Shown: piece after piece, positions 1 to 12,886 of the stretch
Position numbering within the stretch: position 1 is the stretch's first letter
Layout: each line of letters opens with the position of its first letter
From: Carya illinoinensis
Taxonomy: Eukaryota; Streptophyta; Magnoliopsida; Fagales; Juglandaceae
Reading direction: 5' to 3'
Assembly (NCBI RefSeq): GCF_018687715.1
Contig: NC_056758.1
Coordinates: 5,146,001-5,210,000, forward strand
DNA: 64,000 bases
Program-made: the position numbers and the translations under genes
The notes under the pieces: model-generated
Seen by the model: the letters and a program-made list of their open reading frames with translations, nothing else
Database searches by the model: none
What the model was told of the DNA's origin: nothing

Positions 1-345
1 TGAAATGTTCCTGCTCAACTGAAATCAATTTAATTAAATTTAATTTTAAGCTGATCAGTGTAATATTTAAATACTTAATTCTTAAATTATTAACTTTATT
101 TTAATTCAAAACTTTTTTACATTTGAAATTCGTAACATTTTTCAACTCAATATATCTTTATACATGAGACTCACAACTTTTTTTAACTTTTTATAAATAG
201 TACTAAACTTATTTTAATATCAAAACATATCTAAACTCATTTTAGATGGATCTCACGTAACTCACTCTACGTACTTAACTCATTATTATTCATAAAGAAC
301 TCAACTCAGCTTAACTTAAGTCAACATCCAAATATAGCCTTAAAT
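1..345. repeat. MITE-like repeat, family D, copy 1
   Basis: The segment is AT-rich and non-coding. Read on the minus strand it matches 59,669-59,935 over most of its length; both share a core reading TTGAGTTCTTTATGAATAAT followed by AGTTAAG/AGTCAAG-type sequence. Two diverged copies in opposite orientation in one window indicate a dispersed non-autonomous element. The left end may lie outside the window, and terminal repeats were not resolved. Confidence 0.5.
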
Positions 346-3195
346 ATATCTCTATAAGACTCACAAAACACTACAATTCACATATAAACTTAAATCATCT
401 AAAATTATTTCAGCACACAAACGCAGCCAATTGCAAGGAAAACAGTAACCAGGGCGGCCGCTTGTGACACAAGGCCATGAAGAAACGAACTAGCCCTACA
501 TGTAAGTAACGTAGGACGAACCTCCTCTTATGCCTTCTCATTTGGTTCATTAATTTGCTTTTATCCTTGTTTAAATATGATTCGGACACATGTTCTAAAT
601 GGAGGCACTTTTGTGAAAAATAATATTCTTACAACTCTATTTTATAAGATATTATTTATTTAAAATAAGGTTGCAAAAAAATTGTACATTTTTATAATTA
701 GATAGGGCTAGTGGGCCACCCAACACTTATCACAAAAAATGTAGAGATATTTTTTTTATCTTTTTCTAAATATTTTTTTAATATCCTTAATTATTAAGAA
801 AAAATATAAAATTTCACTAATAATCACTTTTTTAACTATTAAGTAAAAAAATAAATTAAAAAAATTAAAAAAATTAAAATGCTTGAATAATAAAATTGAA
901 TAGTAAGACGTTTGAGGGGCTCCACTTTGCATTTTCGTTTATAATTATCGAGTCTCACAAATAATTTCTTTTTTCTGTAATTCATTTCTGTTTTTATAAG
1001 AATCTCTAGAGATGTAAAGACAAAAGTAATCTTTTATGATTAATTTAAGAAAACATTTATATTCTATTGATATGATTGAGATGACAAATAGATGGTAATA
1101 CAGTTACGTACATATATCCGAGAAGGGTGGGGTGATTACATCAAGAAATTAGATAGATGCAAATAATAGACATAAATACGTGCTTGTAAATACACGTACG
1201 TACGTTTGAAACTCCCCCTATAACATTTTGGTTTTAATTCGATATTAGATGACTAATTAATTGAAGGCCGATCGAGCTGGCCTGTGACGAGGTTTTCGCT
1301 TGCATAATCGTTGTGGGGGAAGAATATTAGAGTACAACATGAGGTGCAACAGTCACGTGTGGTCTTGAACAGTGAACACACTCGCCATGTCCTCAACTCC
1401 AAGGTTAAAGAGAATTTAGATGCAAAAGGTAGAGAGAGACAACTGAAAAGCTGGGGACCAGACTGACACAAACGGATTCTGATTCCCCATATTCTTTTTC
1501 TCAAGTTTTAAACAGCATTTTCAAATTGCTCCCACATCCCTTGAACATGGACAACTTGTTAATGCAAAAGCAACAACTCATGCCTTGCGATTCCCATTCC
1601 AGTTTGATGTATATGGGGCATGGGGGCGGATTCACGGGTGCTGTGATAATCAGACAACCGTAAAACAGCCTCGAGGTCAGGCATTTTCTTGGACCGTCTT
1701 CCCTTGATTACATTTCAAACAGATTTGCAGAAACTGGGCATGATTCTTGGACAATAGTGTAAGGGTGTTAGGCCTCGGCCCGTGCACTACTGTGCTAGCT
1801 AGTTGTTGCTCTGAATTCTTTGAAGTGAGTTCTTTCGTGCGACGACCTAGGCCTTAATTCGAGTGTTGGACTGGACTCAAAACCATACCTCCCCTCAAGC
1901 ACCCTGGGCAATAGAAAGCTAGCTGGGGCTCCCGTCGTTTTCTGGAAATTTAAAGCCCTTTCTTACGGCCTTTGTTTTGCTTTCCAGATCCTGCCCCAGG
2001 TAAAGCCCTTTCTTCTTGCCATTCGTCACAAAATATAGGACCATATGGGCTTCTTTCTTGCCGAAAACAAAACAAAAACGCTTTGCACCAATCCACCTGT
2101 TTTAAAGGAATTATCAGCCTCCAATAATAATGCACCACATGAGCAATTTCACACAATTCACATAATAGTCATCACATTGGATAATGAGTTTTGCTACATA
2201 CAATTGTGCACTAATCTGTATACTAATACTGATTTATTCATACTTAAAATTTAAATTAATATTATTTTTAATAAAATTTATTTTTTTACCAATCACATCA
2301 TATTAATGTACATATTAATACATAATTGTACTTGCAATTATATTTTTCTCTGGATAATAAACATTTCTTCATAAACTCAACTGGCTTAACCCAGTCGAAC
2401 GCCCTCACAATTAGATTCGTCGCTCAATTCCGTCAGCCACCAAATCAGAATACATCTAAAGATTCGTTGCCCAGTTCTGTCAGCCACCAAACCAGCCTCC
2501 AATACATCTGAAAGCCTCTCACAATAGATAAAAGATTGGATCAGAGATGGATTCATCTGAATATTCAAGTTCTCTACCCAAATCAGAATCGCAAAAGGGC
2601 ATGGCTTTCGACAATTCATAATCCACTTTCCTCTCTCTCTAGTAGTTATCTCTGTTCGTCCACTGGTAAATGTTGGAGGTGTGAAAATGGTACTGGAACT
2701 TCTTGAACATCCACCCAGTTAAGTTGATTGATACTGATCAAGGCTCTGTAATCCAAATAGACTTTGAGGACTTCACAACCCAAGAACCCGATATAGCACC
2801 ACGCTTTTAGTTAGCATCAAAAGGTTAAAGGCTATGAACTCGTCTGCACACCGAACAATGCCAAATAAATTTATGTTTATCAACCCATAAATGGAAATAG
2901 TCAAAGAATCAGGTAGAATAAATTGTCCTGAAAAATGAAGGAAACAACACATTTATTGCAAGTTTGCAAAGGAGATGAGGGGCTTGCGAAGGAGATAACT
3001 TGAATGAGGTCTGCAACGGGCTCTGAAAGTGTAAGGGCTACAAGGCTATCTCCTACAATGCAGTCACATTTGTGTTCCAATAGACCGCTTACGTGGCACT
3101 CACTTATTGGTGGGCTGTTTTTTGGTTGAGGACAGACCAACCAATTATAAGATTATCTCAAAGCAAAACTAGTTATTGAAGGTGGAGACGAAGGG
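346..3195. other. Intergenic DNA, no gene recognised
   Basis: Only short open frames under 85 codons occur here, on both strands, without recognisable motifs or a coding-like pattern. The composition is AT-rich with moderate-GC patches around 1.3-1.9 kb and 2.9-3.1 kb. I see no transposon terminal repeats or RNA gene that I can support. Confidence 0.4.
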
Positions 3196-3340
3196 TTTTC
3201 ACAAAGAACGTGTGGCGAAGTGGCTTGCAGTTGACCTTTTCTTTTTTTTTTCTTTATTCTTTTTTCCCTTCAGATGACAAAAGTATCAATCTATTGCATT
3301 TCCATATTTGGTCGTAAATACACATAAACTGTGTACCGCG

Positions 3341-3380
<40 letters not shown>
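3341..3380. repeat. Homopolymer tract of 40 C residues
   Basis: An uninterrupted run of C extends from 3,341 to 3,380. Followed 50 bp later by a (TA)n tract, it lies inside the duplicated 5' flank of the ZRK pseudogene; the paralogous flank near 29.26 kb lacks it. The sequence TTGCAGTTGACCT occurs on both sides of the simple-repeat block (about 3,226 and 3,476), so the block sits within a small local duplication. The exact length should be treated as uncertain because such tracts are often mis-sequenced. Confidence 0.8.
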
Positions 3381-3382
<2 letters not shown>

Positions 3383-3420
3383 AACACAAAAAAAAATACA
3401 TATGCATACAATACACATAC

Positions 3421-3431
<11 letters not shown>

Positions 3432-3467
<36 letters not shown>
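3432..3467. repeat. (TA)n microsatellite
   Basis: About 17 TA units follow a short (ATAC)n stretch. It belongs to the same simple-repeat block as the poly-C tract. Confidence 0.85.
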
Positions 3468-3468
<1 letters not shown>

Positions 3469-3696
3469 TGCATGCTTGCAGTTGACCTGGAACAATTTCT
3501 TTAGAATATATATCAAATAAAGGCTAGCAAACAGTTGGCACGATGGGAAGGTTCCCGAGGAGTTTCGACGAAATGTACCTCTAACTACGTTCACAACAGG
3601 GGAAAGGGAGATTAAGGTTGGGCAATGTTCAATTCTTGCACAGTGAAGAGATCGATCATTTGTTAAACTAAATTGGAAAAGACGAAAGAGAGAGGC

Positions 3697-3803
3697 ATGC
3701 TATTGGAGAAGCTGGTGACTTATTGCAGAGATCGTTCGAATGGTCCAAAAAAGAGACACAAAGCTTTTCTATAGAATGGAAGCATGACAGTGGAGAAGCT
3801 CGT
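3697..3803 (+). pseudogene. ZRK-like pseudokinase pseudogene, N-terminal piece
   Basis: From the ATG at 3,697 the reading frame gives a start MLLEKLVTYCRD, a basic stretch, then AFL, an in-frame TAG, and NGSMTVEKLV. It matches the region before the right-hand paralogue at 29.48-29.59 kb (MLVEKLVTFCRD ... YLENGSRVLETLV). The nucleotide homology extends upstream to about 3,200, so the promoter and leader were duplicated too. The frame is cut at 3,803 by an element starting TGTAACGCC. The kinase body resumes at about 12,887. The TAG (Glu to stop) and the insertion make this piece non-functional. Confidence 0.75.
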
Positions 3804-4267
3804 TGTAACGCCCCGATTCCATAAGGGTTGGAGAGCTACTTCCTATAACTATAAAACTTACATTTCATCAAGATATTTATAAATTTCAAAATATAAAATT
3901 ATTAGAATACTACAAAATCTCTTAATAAAACCTGCCAATCCTAATAAATCTTCTATGAGTAATTCACTATAATCATCTCACCAATGCTCCATAATCTTAA
4001 TCATCCTTAGTTAAACTATTCTAAAATTATCTAAAAAATATTGAAGAGATAAGATGTGAGTTATCAACAATTCAGTAAGTAAATAACATAAAATAGTATG
4101 TAAACATAAGTATTTAGAGAGATCAGTATGCTAAACAAAACTTTTCCCTTTTCATTTTCAGAGTGCGGAAGCATAAACATGTTATCAAAAAATCAAAGCG
4201 AGGTTTCAGAATTATTCATATTCAAAAGTATTTTGGCATAATGTATCTAATTCATTATCATCATTAA

Positions 4268-4880
4268 TCAAAGCATCATATCAAATCAGAGCCAACTATA
4301 TTTAACCCTCGTGGTAGGGTTGTGTATATGCAGATACCCAAGCAGGTGCATATCAGAACTGAAATAGATTACTACTATTCTTTTCTATGGTAAAGCCATA
4401 TCACATCACACAGAAATAGATACCACATATATCCCCCATGGTAGGGTCCCTTAACTGAACAAAGCAGAGATAGAATCAAATTTAGAACTAGATAGTTATG
4501 CTAAAGATTTTTCATATACCACATCTTATCAAAACAAAGTACTGACCATAATCATATCATTTTCATATTCAAAAATATTTTTATTCAAAGTCTTATGACG
4601 TAGCATAACAGACCACCATCATACTAGAATATCATATCACATCAGAAGTCATGTTTAACTCTCGTGGTAGGGTTGTGCAAATCTTGATAACTAACAAAGC
4701 AGAAACATAATGCGAATCTTTCTCTTATTATTCTTGGAATCTTGAATATGCACACAGGAAAGATTAACAGAAAAACCACTTTGTCTCTAAAGTGGGCACA
4801 CCAGAAACAAAACAGTTCGTACCAACCCAAACAGAAGCTACTATTAGCACCTATGGTAGGTCAAACAGATTACCATCTAC
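4268..4880. repeat. Degenerate internal repeats with GTGGTAGGGTTGTG core
   Basis: A motif of roughly 60 bp recurs four times near 4,307, 4,435, 4,658 and 4,850. Each copy has an ATCAnATCAGA-like lead and a core such as CTCGTGGTAGGGTTGTG, CCATGGTAGGGT or CTATGGTAGGT. The copies are irregularly spaced and strongly diverged. Internal repeats of this kind also occur in the solo LTR at 43,307. Confidence 0.55.
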
Positions 4881-7091
4881 AAAACATATCCCGATTTAGA
4901 ATGTCATGCAAAAATTTTTTAGAAATCACATCATATCATATCAGAGTACATAACATTTTCAAAACATAACAAATCAGATCACAAAAATATAACTTATGAA
5001 CAAAATTTCATATTCGCTCTTTGCACAGTTTAGAAAACTGAATGTCAAAAAAAAAAAAAAATAAACTCATGTCTACACCAGTCAAGACAAAAATGCTTTA
5101 TCTTTCATCAGAGTTCATGAATGATGCCGAACAAATAACTGAGGTTGTTTTCATCATTCTTTTCATAACATATAATACACATTTTTATAAATCAACCTCA
5201 GTTTATTTTATTTTTATGCAACGTTTAGCATAAAAACCCTACTTACCTGAACTTCTTAGTCTTTGAAAAAACTTCCTTACAACATTGCTTAATAAATAAT
5301 TAATCGTCACCTATAAAAAATCATATAAATTAAATAAATCTTCAATTGAATACATAACTTGTAATCACACATGAAATACTCAAATTGCCTATTTTAATTT
5401 CTCAAAAACTTAAATTTCTCTTAACCTAAAAATATCATCACTTCCCAAATTCCTCAATATCCAACTTAATCTCTCACTAAAGTAATAAATTCTAACTCAT
5501 TTACTATTGAGGTCTAACTATAAAATATCAAAATCATTATAAGTAGAAAAGTAGTAATTTTTGGTTAAATCAAAAATATTCTTTTAAAAGGATTCAAAAT
5601 AAAATTTTGCACTCACTGTTCACTTCAAAAATTCATATTTGAATATATATATATATATATATATTACTTAATAATATAATTCAACTCCATATTTATTTGC
5701 TTTATAAGCTATATATTTAAAAAAAATAAAAGTTCAAAACTATTATAAAATGAGGACTAGACTTATAAATATAAAACTCACCTAAAGGGATGTTTTAGGA
5801 AATAAAATTGAGAAGTTAAACAAAAATATTTACAAATAAAGCTTCTGAATTAGAAAAAAAAAACCCAGGCATACGTAAAACCACCGAGAGAGAGCTGGAC
5901 CAACTACGACAGAGAGTCGGAGCTGGACGTCGACGGAGATTGATAGCTGAGATGAATTCATCTGTGTGCTTGGAGGCAAAGTACTGAGAGAAAGAGTGAG
6001 TGATGAGTGAGAGGGAGGACTTACTCACCAAGCACGATGGGGAGCTACGGACTGGGGTCACCTAGGGTAGCGTCCAAAGGTGGGAGCTTGTCCTCCGGCA
6101 TCTTCTATTGTTAGTGTCGTCGTTTGTAGCTGCGGCAACTTGCAGAGTAATGGCTTAAGGGCAGTGTGTATTTGAGTCAAAAAGCTCTATTTCTAGTATG
6201 GAAAAATAGGGGACACACAGGCTCAGTTGGGTGGTTCAGCTGGGTCACACGGTGGCAGCACAGTGGTACAGCAGTTTCACGTTGGCTGGGCAGTGGCTAG
6301 CTATCACACGGTGGTTTTGTTCTGGAAGTTAGCCCACGGTGTCGAAGAGTTCCAATGAAAAAGATACTCAAGGCTTTTCTATGGTTGGGTACGGTGGTGA
6401 TCCGAGATAGGAGACGTTCAGGTTGCTCTGTTTTTGGTGAGGGAAAACAGGGCCTCTTTGGACGTTCAATGGTAGCATGCATGGGCTTCATGGGACAGGG
6501 TGGCAACGGTTTGGGGTGGCTTCTGTGGATGGGGTGGTGGAAGAAATCCCTTGGCATCTATGCTTGGTGTAGGTGCAAGGCCGTGAGGGACCGAGTTTGG
6601 CTGAGATGTGGAGCATGACTCTGACGGTGGTACGACTTCGTGTAGGCTACCTAGTGCACGGTGATTTGGAAATAGGAAGGGCTAGGTCACAACGGCTTGC
6701 AAGGGGCGAGGAACACCTCATTGTGGCAAGGCAGGGATCAACCAAGAGGAGCTTGGCAGTGTAAAATACCTAGAGATGGTGAACTGAGAAGTTAGCGTGT
6801 AAATATATAGACAGTGCTGCTGTGAACCCGAGGGCATGCGAGCAAAGATGTATATAGGTAGGTTTAAGAGTTTTTAAATATAAAAGGGAATCTAGAGTTG
6901 CAACCCTAATCTGTGTGAAAATGATAATTTATTTTTTTACTTTTTAAAACGAATCATGGGCTAGGTCTGTAAATAAAATAGGCCTCGACTTTAAAACTTT
7001 AAAAAAATCTAAACTTGACTACAAAGAAAAACATTATCACCCATAAAAATATTTGATTCAATAATAATAATAATAATAATAATAATAATTC

Positions 7092-7375
7092 TGTTATAAA
7101 TTTATTGTATGACTATACATAGTTATTAATTAAGATCACTGAAGCTATCAATGAAGATCAATCTTTAGCCATTAATTAAGACCATCGAAGCCATCAATGA
7201 AAACCATTCTTTAGCCATTAATTAAGACCATTGAGCTATATCTACTCCTTTGTACTCTTATATATATGTGTATCATTCATTTGTATATCATCAAGTTTTA
7301 CATTGGAATAACAACTCTTTCTCTTGCAATATCCTCTCTCTCTTGCAATATCATTTCTCTTTTAGTTTCATAACA
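7092..7375 (+). repeat. 5' LTR of copia copy 1
   Basis: It starts TGTTATAAATTTATTG and ends GTTTCATAACA. It contains three imperfect copies of an ATTAATTAAGAYCAT motif in U3, a promoter-like TATATATATG near 7,260, and CT-rich sequence near its end. It is paired with 12,494-12,774. Confidence 0.92.
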
Positions 7376-7542
7376 CATTATCAACACGAAAGTTCTGACG
7401 ATTTTAAAACTAGTTTTTATAGTTTCTAAAATGAATATGAAATGTTACATTATTTATTATTACTTGATGAAAACTCTATGTTTATTCTCTTAATTTTGTG
7501 AATGTTAAACATACTTATGTTCCTGATTTATATATGTAGAAA

Positions 7543-10500
7543 ATGTCAAATCTTACAAAATTGGAATTCATTGCTCTTGATATTTTTGAAAAAAATTATC
7601 TATCTTAGATCCTTGATGCTGAGATCCATCTAGATGGGATGAACCTGGAAGATACAATTAAAAAAGGAAATCAAGAGTCCCGGCAGGACCGCGCTAAGGC
7701 AATGATTTTCTTTCGGCACCATCTTCATGAAGAATTAAAAACTGAGTATCTCACGGTAAAAGATCCACTTATTTTGTAGAATGATTTAAGGGAGAGATAT
7801 GAGTACCAAAAAATTGTAATCTTCCCAAAAGCTCGTCATGATTGGATGCACCTGAGGGTGCAAGACTTCAAGAGTGTTAATGAGTATAACTCTGCACTTT
7901 TTAAAATTAGCTCGTTATTGAAATTATGTAGTGAAAAAGTCACTGATGATGACTTGTTAGAAAAGACATATACTACTTTTCATGCATCGAATATGCTCCT
8001 GCAGCAGCAGTATCGAGAGTGAAAGTTTAAAAAATATTCTGAATTTATATCTTGTCTTCTATTAGCTGAGCAAAATAATAAACTTTTGTTAAGAAATCAC
8101 CAGCCACGTCCTACTAGTTCTATATCATTCCCTGAAATGAATGGTACTAGATTTACACCATTCCCATAAGCGAATGGTGCATCTTTTCAAAGAAACCGAG
8201 GGAGTGAACGTGGTAGAAAAAACTATAGAAGTGGATGTCCTAAAAGCGACCACACTAAAAGGGATAATAATAAAAATACACCGTACCACCAGAAGTGGTT
8301 CAACTCAGAGAAGGGTAAAGGTCCTCAAAACAAATTTTTAAAGAAAGATGAAGATGGATGCCATATATGTGGTATGACTGGACATTGGTTTCATACCTGT
8401 CGTACAGCTAAGCACTTGGTTGACTTATACCAAGTTTCTATAAAAGAAAAAATAAAAAAGTTTGAAATAAATTTTGTCGAACCATCAGATGATTTAGATT
8501 CTATAGATGGAGAAGATATTACAAGTCTTGATGTTTCTGATTTCTTTGAAGATTCTAGTGGTAGAGTTGATCATTTGATTCGTGATAGAAGTGTTCATTT
8601 TTAATTAATGTATTTTTTTATCTTATTATAAATTTTCTTTTATATTTTGCAATACTTTGTAGTAATGAAAGTTTTATATATTTTGTAGAATCGAGTCTTA
8701 CTGATGAACTTTCTATCTCTGAGATGAATAATAGAGATGTATGTCTGGCTGACAGTGCTACAACTCATACAATTCTTAAGAATAAAAAATATTTTCAAAA
8801 TCTAATATTGAGTAAAGCATACGTTCATACCATATCTAGTTCATCGAATCTAATTGAAGGCTCCGGAAGAGCTTATATTGTATTGCCTAATGGCACCAAA
8901 TTTTGTATTAATGATACTCTATTTTCTTCACGATGCTGAAGAAATTTATTGAGTTTTAAAGATATACGTCGTAATGGTTGTCATATTGAAACACCAACGA
9001 AGACAATAAAGAGCATCTTCTCATTACTAAAATAATTTCGAGCCAAAAGCTCGTATTAGAAAAATTGTCTGCTCTCTCATCTGGATTGTATTATACAGAA
9101 ATGAGAATAATTGAATCATATGTGGTAATGCACCAAAAGTGCATTGACCCCAAAATATTTATGACTTGGTATGATCGCCTTGGACATCCGGGATCAATAA
9201 TGATGAGACGAATAATTGATAATTCTTATGGGCATCCCCTAAAGAATTAGAAGATTATCTTACATAATGAATATCCATGCTCTGCATGTTCTCAGGATAA
9301 ATTGATTATCAAACCATTTATCTCAAAAGTTATTTTTGAATTTCTATCATTTTTACAAAGGATTCATGGGGATATATGTGAGCCTATTCAACCATCAAGT
9401 GAACCGTTCAGATATTTTATAGTTTTAATTGATGCATCAAGTCGATGGTCACATGTTTGTTTACTTTCCAATAGAATTATTGCATTTGCTAAACTTCTTG
9501 CCCAAATAATTAAACTACGAGCATAATTATCTGATTATCCAATTAAAACTATTCGATTAGATAATGCAGGTGAATTATATCTCAACCTTTTGATAACTAT
9601 TGCATGTTGATAGGAATAGATGTTGAACATCCAGTTGCTCACACACACACTCAAAATGATTTAGCTGAATCATTAATTAAAAGGCTTCAGATAATCGCTA
9701 AACCTTTACTCATGAAATCAAAACTTCATATTTCTGCTTGGGGATATGCTATACTTCATGCAGCATCGTTGATTCGAGTTAGACCATCAGCATATCACAA
9801 ATATTCTCCATTACAACTTGCATTTGGTCAACAACCAAATATTTCTCATTTTCGTATATTTGGATGTACGATATGTGTTCCAATTGCACCTCCACAACGT
9901 ACAAAAATGGGACCTCAATGTAGACTTGGGATATATGTTGGGTTTGATTCTCCATCTATTATTAGATACCTTGAGCCTCTTAAAGGGGATATGTTTAAGG
10001 CACATTTTGAGGATTGTCATTTTGACGAATCCATTTTTCCAATATCAGGTAATGAGAAGTCGGTGCCTGAAGCACGACAGGAAATTACTTGAAAAAATAA
10101 AGACATTTCCCAATTTGATCCTCGTACAAATGAATGTAAACTAGAGGTTCAAAAGATTATTCATTCGAAAAATGTTGCAAATCAATTACTGGATGTATTT
10201 ATTGACACTAAAGGCGTGGTAAAATCATATATTCCTGTTGTTAATGTTCCAGTAAGGATTACAGTCCCTGAAGGACAAGTTGCCAAAATAGTAATAGGTG
10301 AGTCTAAGATACGCCTGAAGTGTGGATGGCCTATTGGTGCTAAGGACAAAATTCCTCGGAAGAGAAAAATACAAAATGAATTTGGTACTCCCGAAGAGTC
10401 CATACCCACACAGGCCATAAGCGTAATTGATGCTCCTGAAAAGACTAAATCTCCTGAAAAAGAACCTCCTGAAAAGGTATTTAATGAAATGTCTTCCCTT

Positions 10501-12263
10501 GGAGAGGGACAGGTACCTGAAAATAACGAGATCTCGATACATTTCATGAGTACTGGAGAAATTTTGAATAGAAATAAAACAGTTGTTGACAACATATTTT
10601 CAAATAAAATGGCACTTGATATTACCAGAAGTAAAAAAGAAATTGAGCTAAGAACTGTCGACGCAGAAATGACTGGCCAAAATGGAAATAAGCTATTGAA
10701 ACTGAATTAAACTCGCTAGCAAAGCGAGAGGTCTTTGGACTAATTGTACAAACACCAAAGGGTGTAGCACCTGTTGGATATAAATGGGTATTTATACGTA
10801 AGCGTAATGAGAGCAATGAAATTGTGCGATATAAAGCACGAATTGTTGCACAAGGCTTCCTGCAGAAACTGGGGATTGATTATGAGGAAACATACTTTCC
10901 TGTTATGGATGCAATCACATTTAGATTTTTGATTAGTTTAGTACTTATAAAAGGATTGGATATGCAGTTGATGGATGTGGTCACTGCATATTTATATAAA
11001 TCATTAGATCATGACATATATATGAAAATCCCTTAAGGATATAAAATGTCTAAAACTTCTAATATGAGTACATCCAGAAATATGTATTCTATTAAATTTC
11101 AAAGATCTTTATATGAGTTAAAGCCATCCGGACGCATGTGGTATAAACACCTTAGTGAATATCTATTGAAAGAAGGATTTGAGAATAATCCAATATGCCC
11201 ATGTGTTTTTATTAAGAAATCAGACTCCGGATTTGTTATTATTGCGGTTTATGTTGATGATCTAAATCTTGTTGGAACTCTTGAAGAGATCAGAAAAACC
11301 GCTACATATTTAAAGAATGAATTTGAAATGAAGGACCTTGGTAAAATGAAATTTTATCTTGGCCTGCAGATCAAACATTCGCAAAATGAAATTCTCATTC
11401 ATCAGTCAAATTATATAGAGAAAGTCTTGAAACAGTTTTACATGGACAAAGCTCATCCCCTGAGTAATCCAATGGTTGTTTGATCACTTGATTTGCAGAA
11501 AGATCCATTTCATCCTTGTGAAGATGATGAAGAAATTCTTGGTCCTGAAATACCTTATCTCAGTACAATTGGAGCCCTGATGTATCTTGCAAATTGCACT
11601 CGGCCTGATATTGCATTCTCAATTAATTTACTTGTAAGATATAGTTCCGCACCAACTTGAAGACATTGGAATGGCATTAAACATGTCTTTCGATACCTCC
11701 GAGGTACGGTTGATATGAGATTATTTTATCAACATGATTCAAGTCCACAATTAGTTGGATATGCAGATGCAGATTATCTTTCAGATCCACACAGAGGTAG
11801 ATCTCAAACTGGATATGTATTTACTTATGAAAATTCTGCTATATCATGGAGATCTGTCAAGCAAATACTATCTGCTACCTCTTCAAATCACTCAGATATC
11901 ATTGCAATCTATGAGGCAAGTCGAGAATGCATTTGGCTAAGATCAATGATTCAACATATTCAAGAAAAATGTGGTCTTCCAGTGATTAATGATAGTCCAA
12001 CAATTTTATACGAAGATAATGCTGCTTGTATTACTCAAATTAGAGGAGGATATATCAAAGGTGATAGAACCAAACATATTTCATCTAAATTCTTTTATAC
12101 CCATGAACTTCAGGAGAAAAGTGAAATTAATGTCAAGCAGATACGGTCAAGTGATAATCTGACAGATTTATTCACAAAAGCATTACCAACTGTAACATTT
12201 AAGAAAATTGTGCAGAACATTGGAATGCGAAGACTTGAAGACCTATTATCATACACTTTTTAG
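7543..12263 (+). pseudogene. gag-pol polyprotein pseudogene of copia copy 1
   Basis: The frame opens at ATG 7,543 (MSNLTKLEFIALDI) and hits a TAG near 7,605 where the copia gag family normally has Trp. Further stops and frameshifts follow. Recognisable parts in order are a CX2CX4HX4C zinc knuckle at about 8,356-8,400, a protease DSA motif at about 8,750 (DSG expected), and the integrase zinc-finger region (LGHPGS near 9,180). Next come the integrase core end (TQNDLAES-like, 9,640), a reverse transcriptase with YVDDL at about 11,249, and an RNase H region with DADYLSDP, ending TAG at 12,263. No antisense module is present in this copy, so it serves as the uninterrupted reference for the elements at 42.8 and 53.4 kb. 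Confidence 0.88.
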
Positions 12264-12493
12264 GGGGAGTAATGTCTTGAAAACTTGTGCTAATTGTACT
12301 CTTTTTCCTTCGCTAAGGTTTTATCCCACCGGGTTTTTCTTTGTAAGGTTTTAATGAGGTAATGTTAAAGCACTTGGCGATATACATGAATATTGTACTC
12401 TTTTTCTTTCGCCATTGGTTTTTTCCCTCTGGGTTTTTCCTTGGCAAGGTTTTAACGAGGTATATTTTTTATGTATGGTCATCCAATGGGGAG

Positions 12494-12774
12494 TGTTATA
12501 AACTTATTGTATGATCATACATAGCCATTAATTAAGACCATTAAAGCCATCAATGAAGACTAATCTTTAGCTATTAATTAAGACCATTGAAGCCATCAAT
12601 GAAGACCATTCTTTGGCCATTAATTAAGACTATTGAGCTATACCTACTCCGTTGTACTCCTATATATATGGGTATCATTCACTTGTATATCATCAAGTTT
12701 TGCATTTGAATAACTCTTTCTCTTACAATATCTCCTATCTCTTGCAATATTATTTCTCTTTTAGTTTCATAACA
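12494..12774 (+). repeat. 3' LTR of copia copy 1
   Basis: It matches the 5' LTR (7,092-7,375) over its whole length with scattered substitutions and is preceded by the purine tract ATGGGGAG. The base after its terminal CATAACA begins the AATTC target duplication. Confidence 0.92.
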
Positions 12775-12886
12775 AATTCTAAGAATTTAACTAGAATGGC
12801 AAATCCATTAATTTTTTTTTTTTTTAAAATTGACATCCGCCAACGTGCAATTTGAGCCTATAAACTTTATAAAAAAAGTTACTCGA

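Larger units (their letters stand above)
7092..12774 (+). mobile_element. Ty1/copia retrotransposon, copy 1, degenerate
   Basis: Two LTRs of 284 and 281 bp (7,092-7,375; 12,494-12,774) both start TGTTATAAA and end CATAACA. They are flanked by the perfect 5-bp target duplication AATTC (7,087-7,091 and 12,775-12,779). The internal region carries gag, protease, integrase, reverse transcriptase and RNase H in copia order, with many stops. A primer-binding-like sequence TTATCAACACGAAAG follows the 5' LTR, and a purine tract ATGGGGAG precedes the 3' LTR. The element sits inside the gypsy-type element that splits the left ZRK gene, so it is the younger of the two. It is non-autonomous. Confidence 0.93.
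3804..12881 (+). mobile_element. Gypsy-type long solo LTR (or LTR-like element), split by a copia insertion
   Basis: The sequence begins TGTAACGCCCCG, the kind of start seen on long LTRs of plant Ty3/gypsy elements, exactly where the ZRK pseudogene is interrupted. It carries no gag or pol. After removal of the nested copia element (7,092-12,774 plus one AATTC) it is about 3.4 kb, close to the 3.18-kb solo LTR at 43,307. The left target flank is CTCGT (3,799-3,803) and the candidate right one is CTCGA (about 12,882-12,886), so the right end is approximate. Part of the ZRK gene is missing at the right junction. The stretch 5.8-6.8 kb is more GC-rich than the rest. Assignment to gypsy rests on terminal sequence and size only. 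Confidence 0.55.

Noticed and set aside
3286..3594. Gly-rich or Pro-rich open frames through the poly-C tract
   Set aside because: They arise from the C homopolymer and the (TA)n repeat and have no other coding character.
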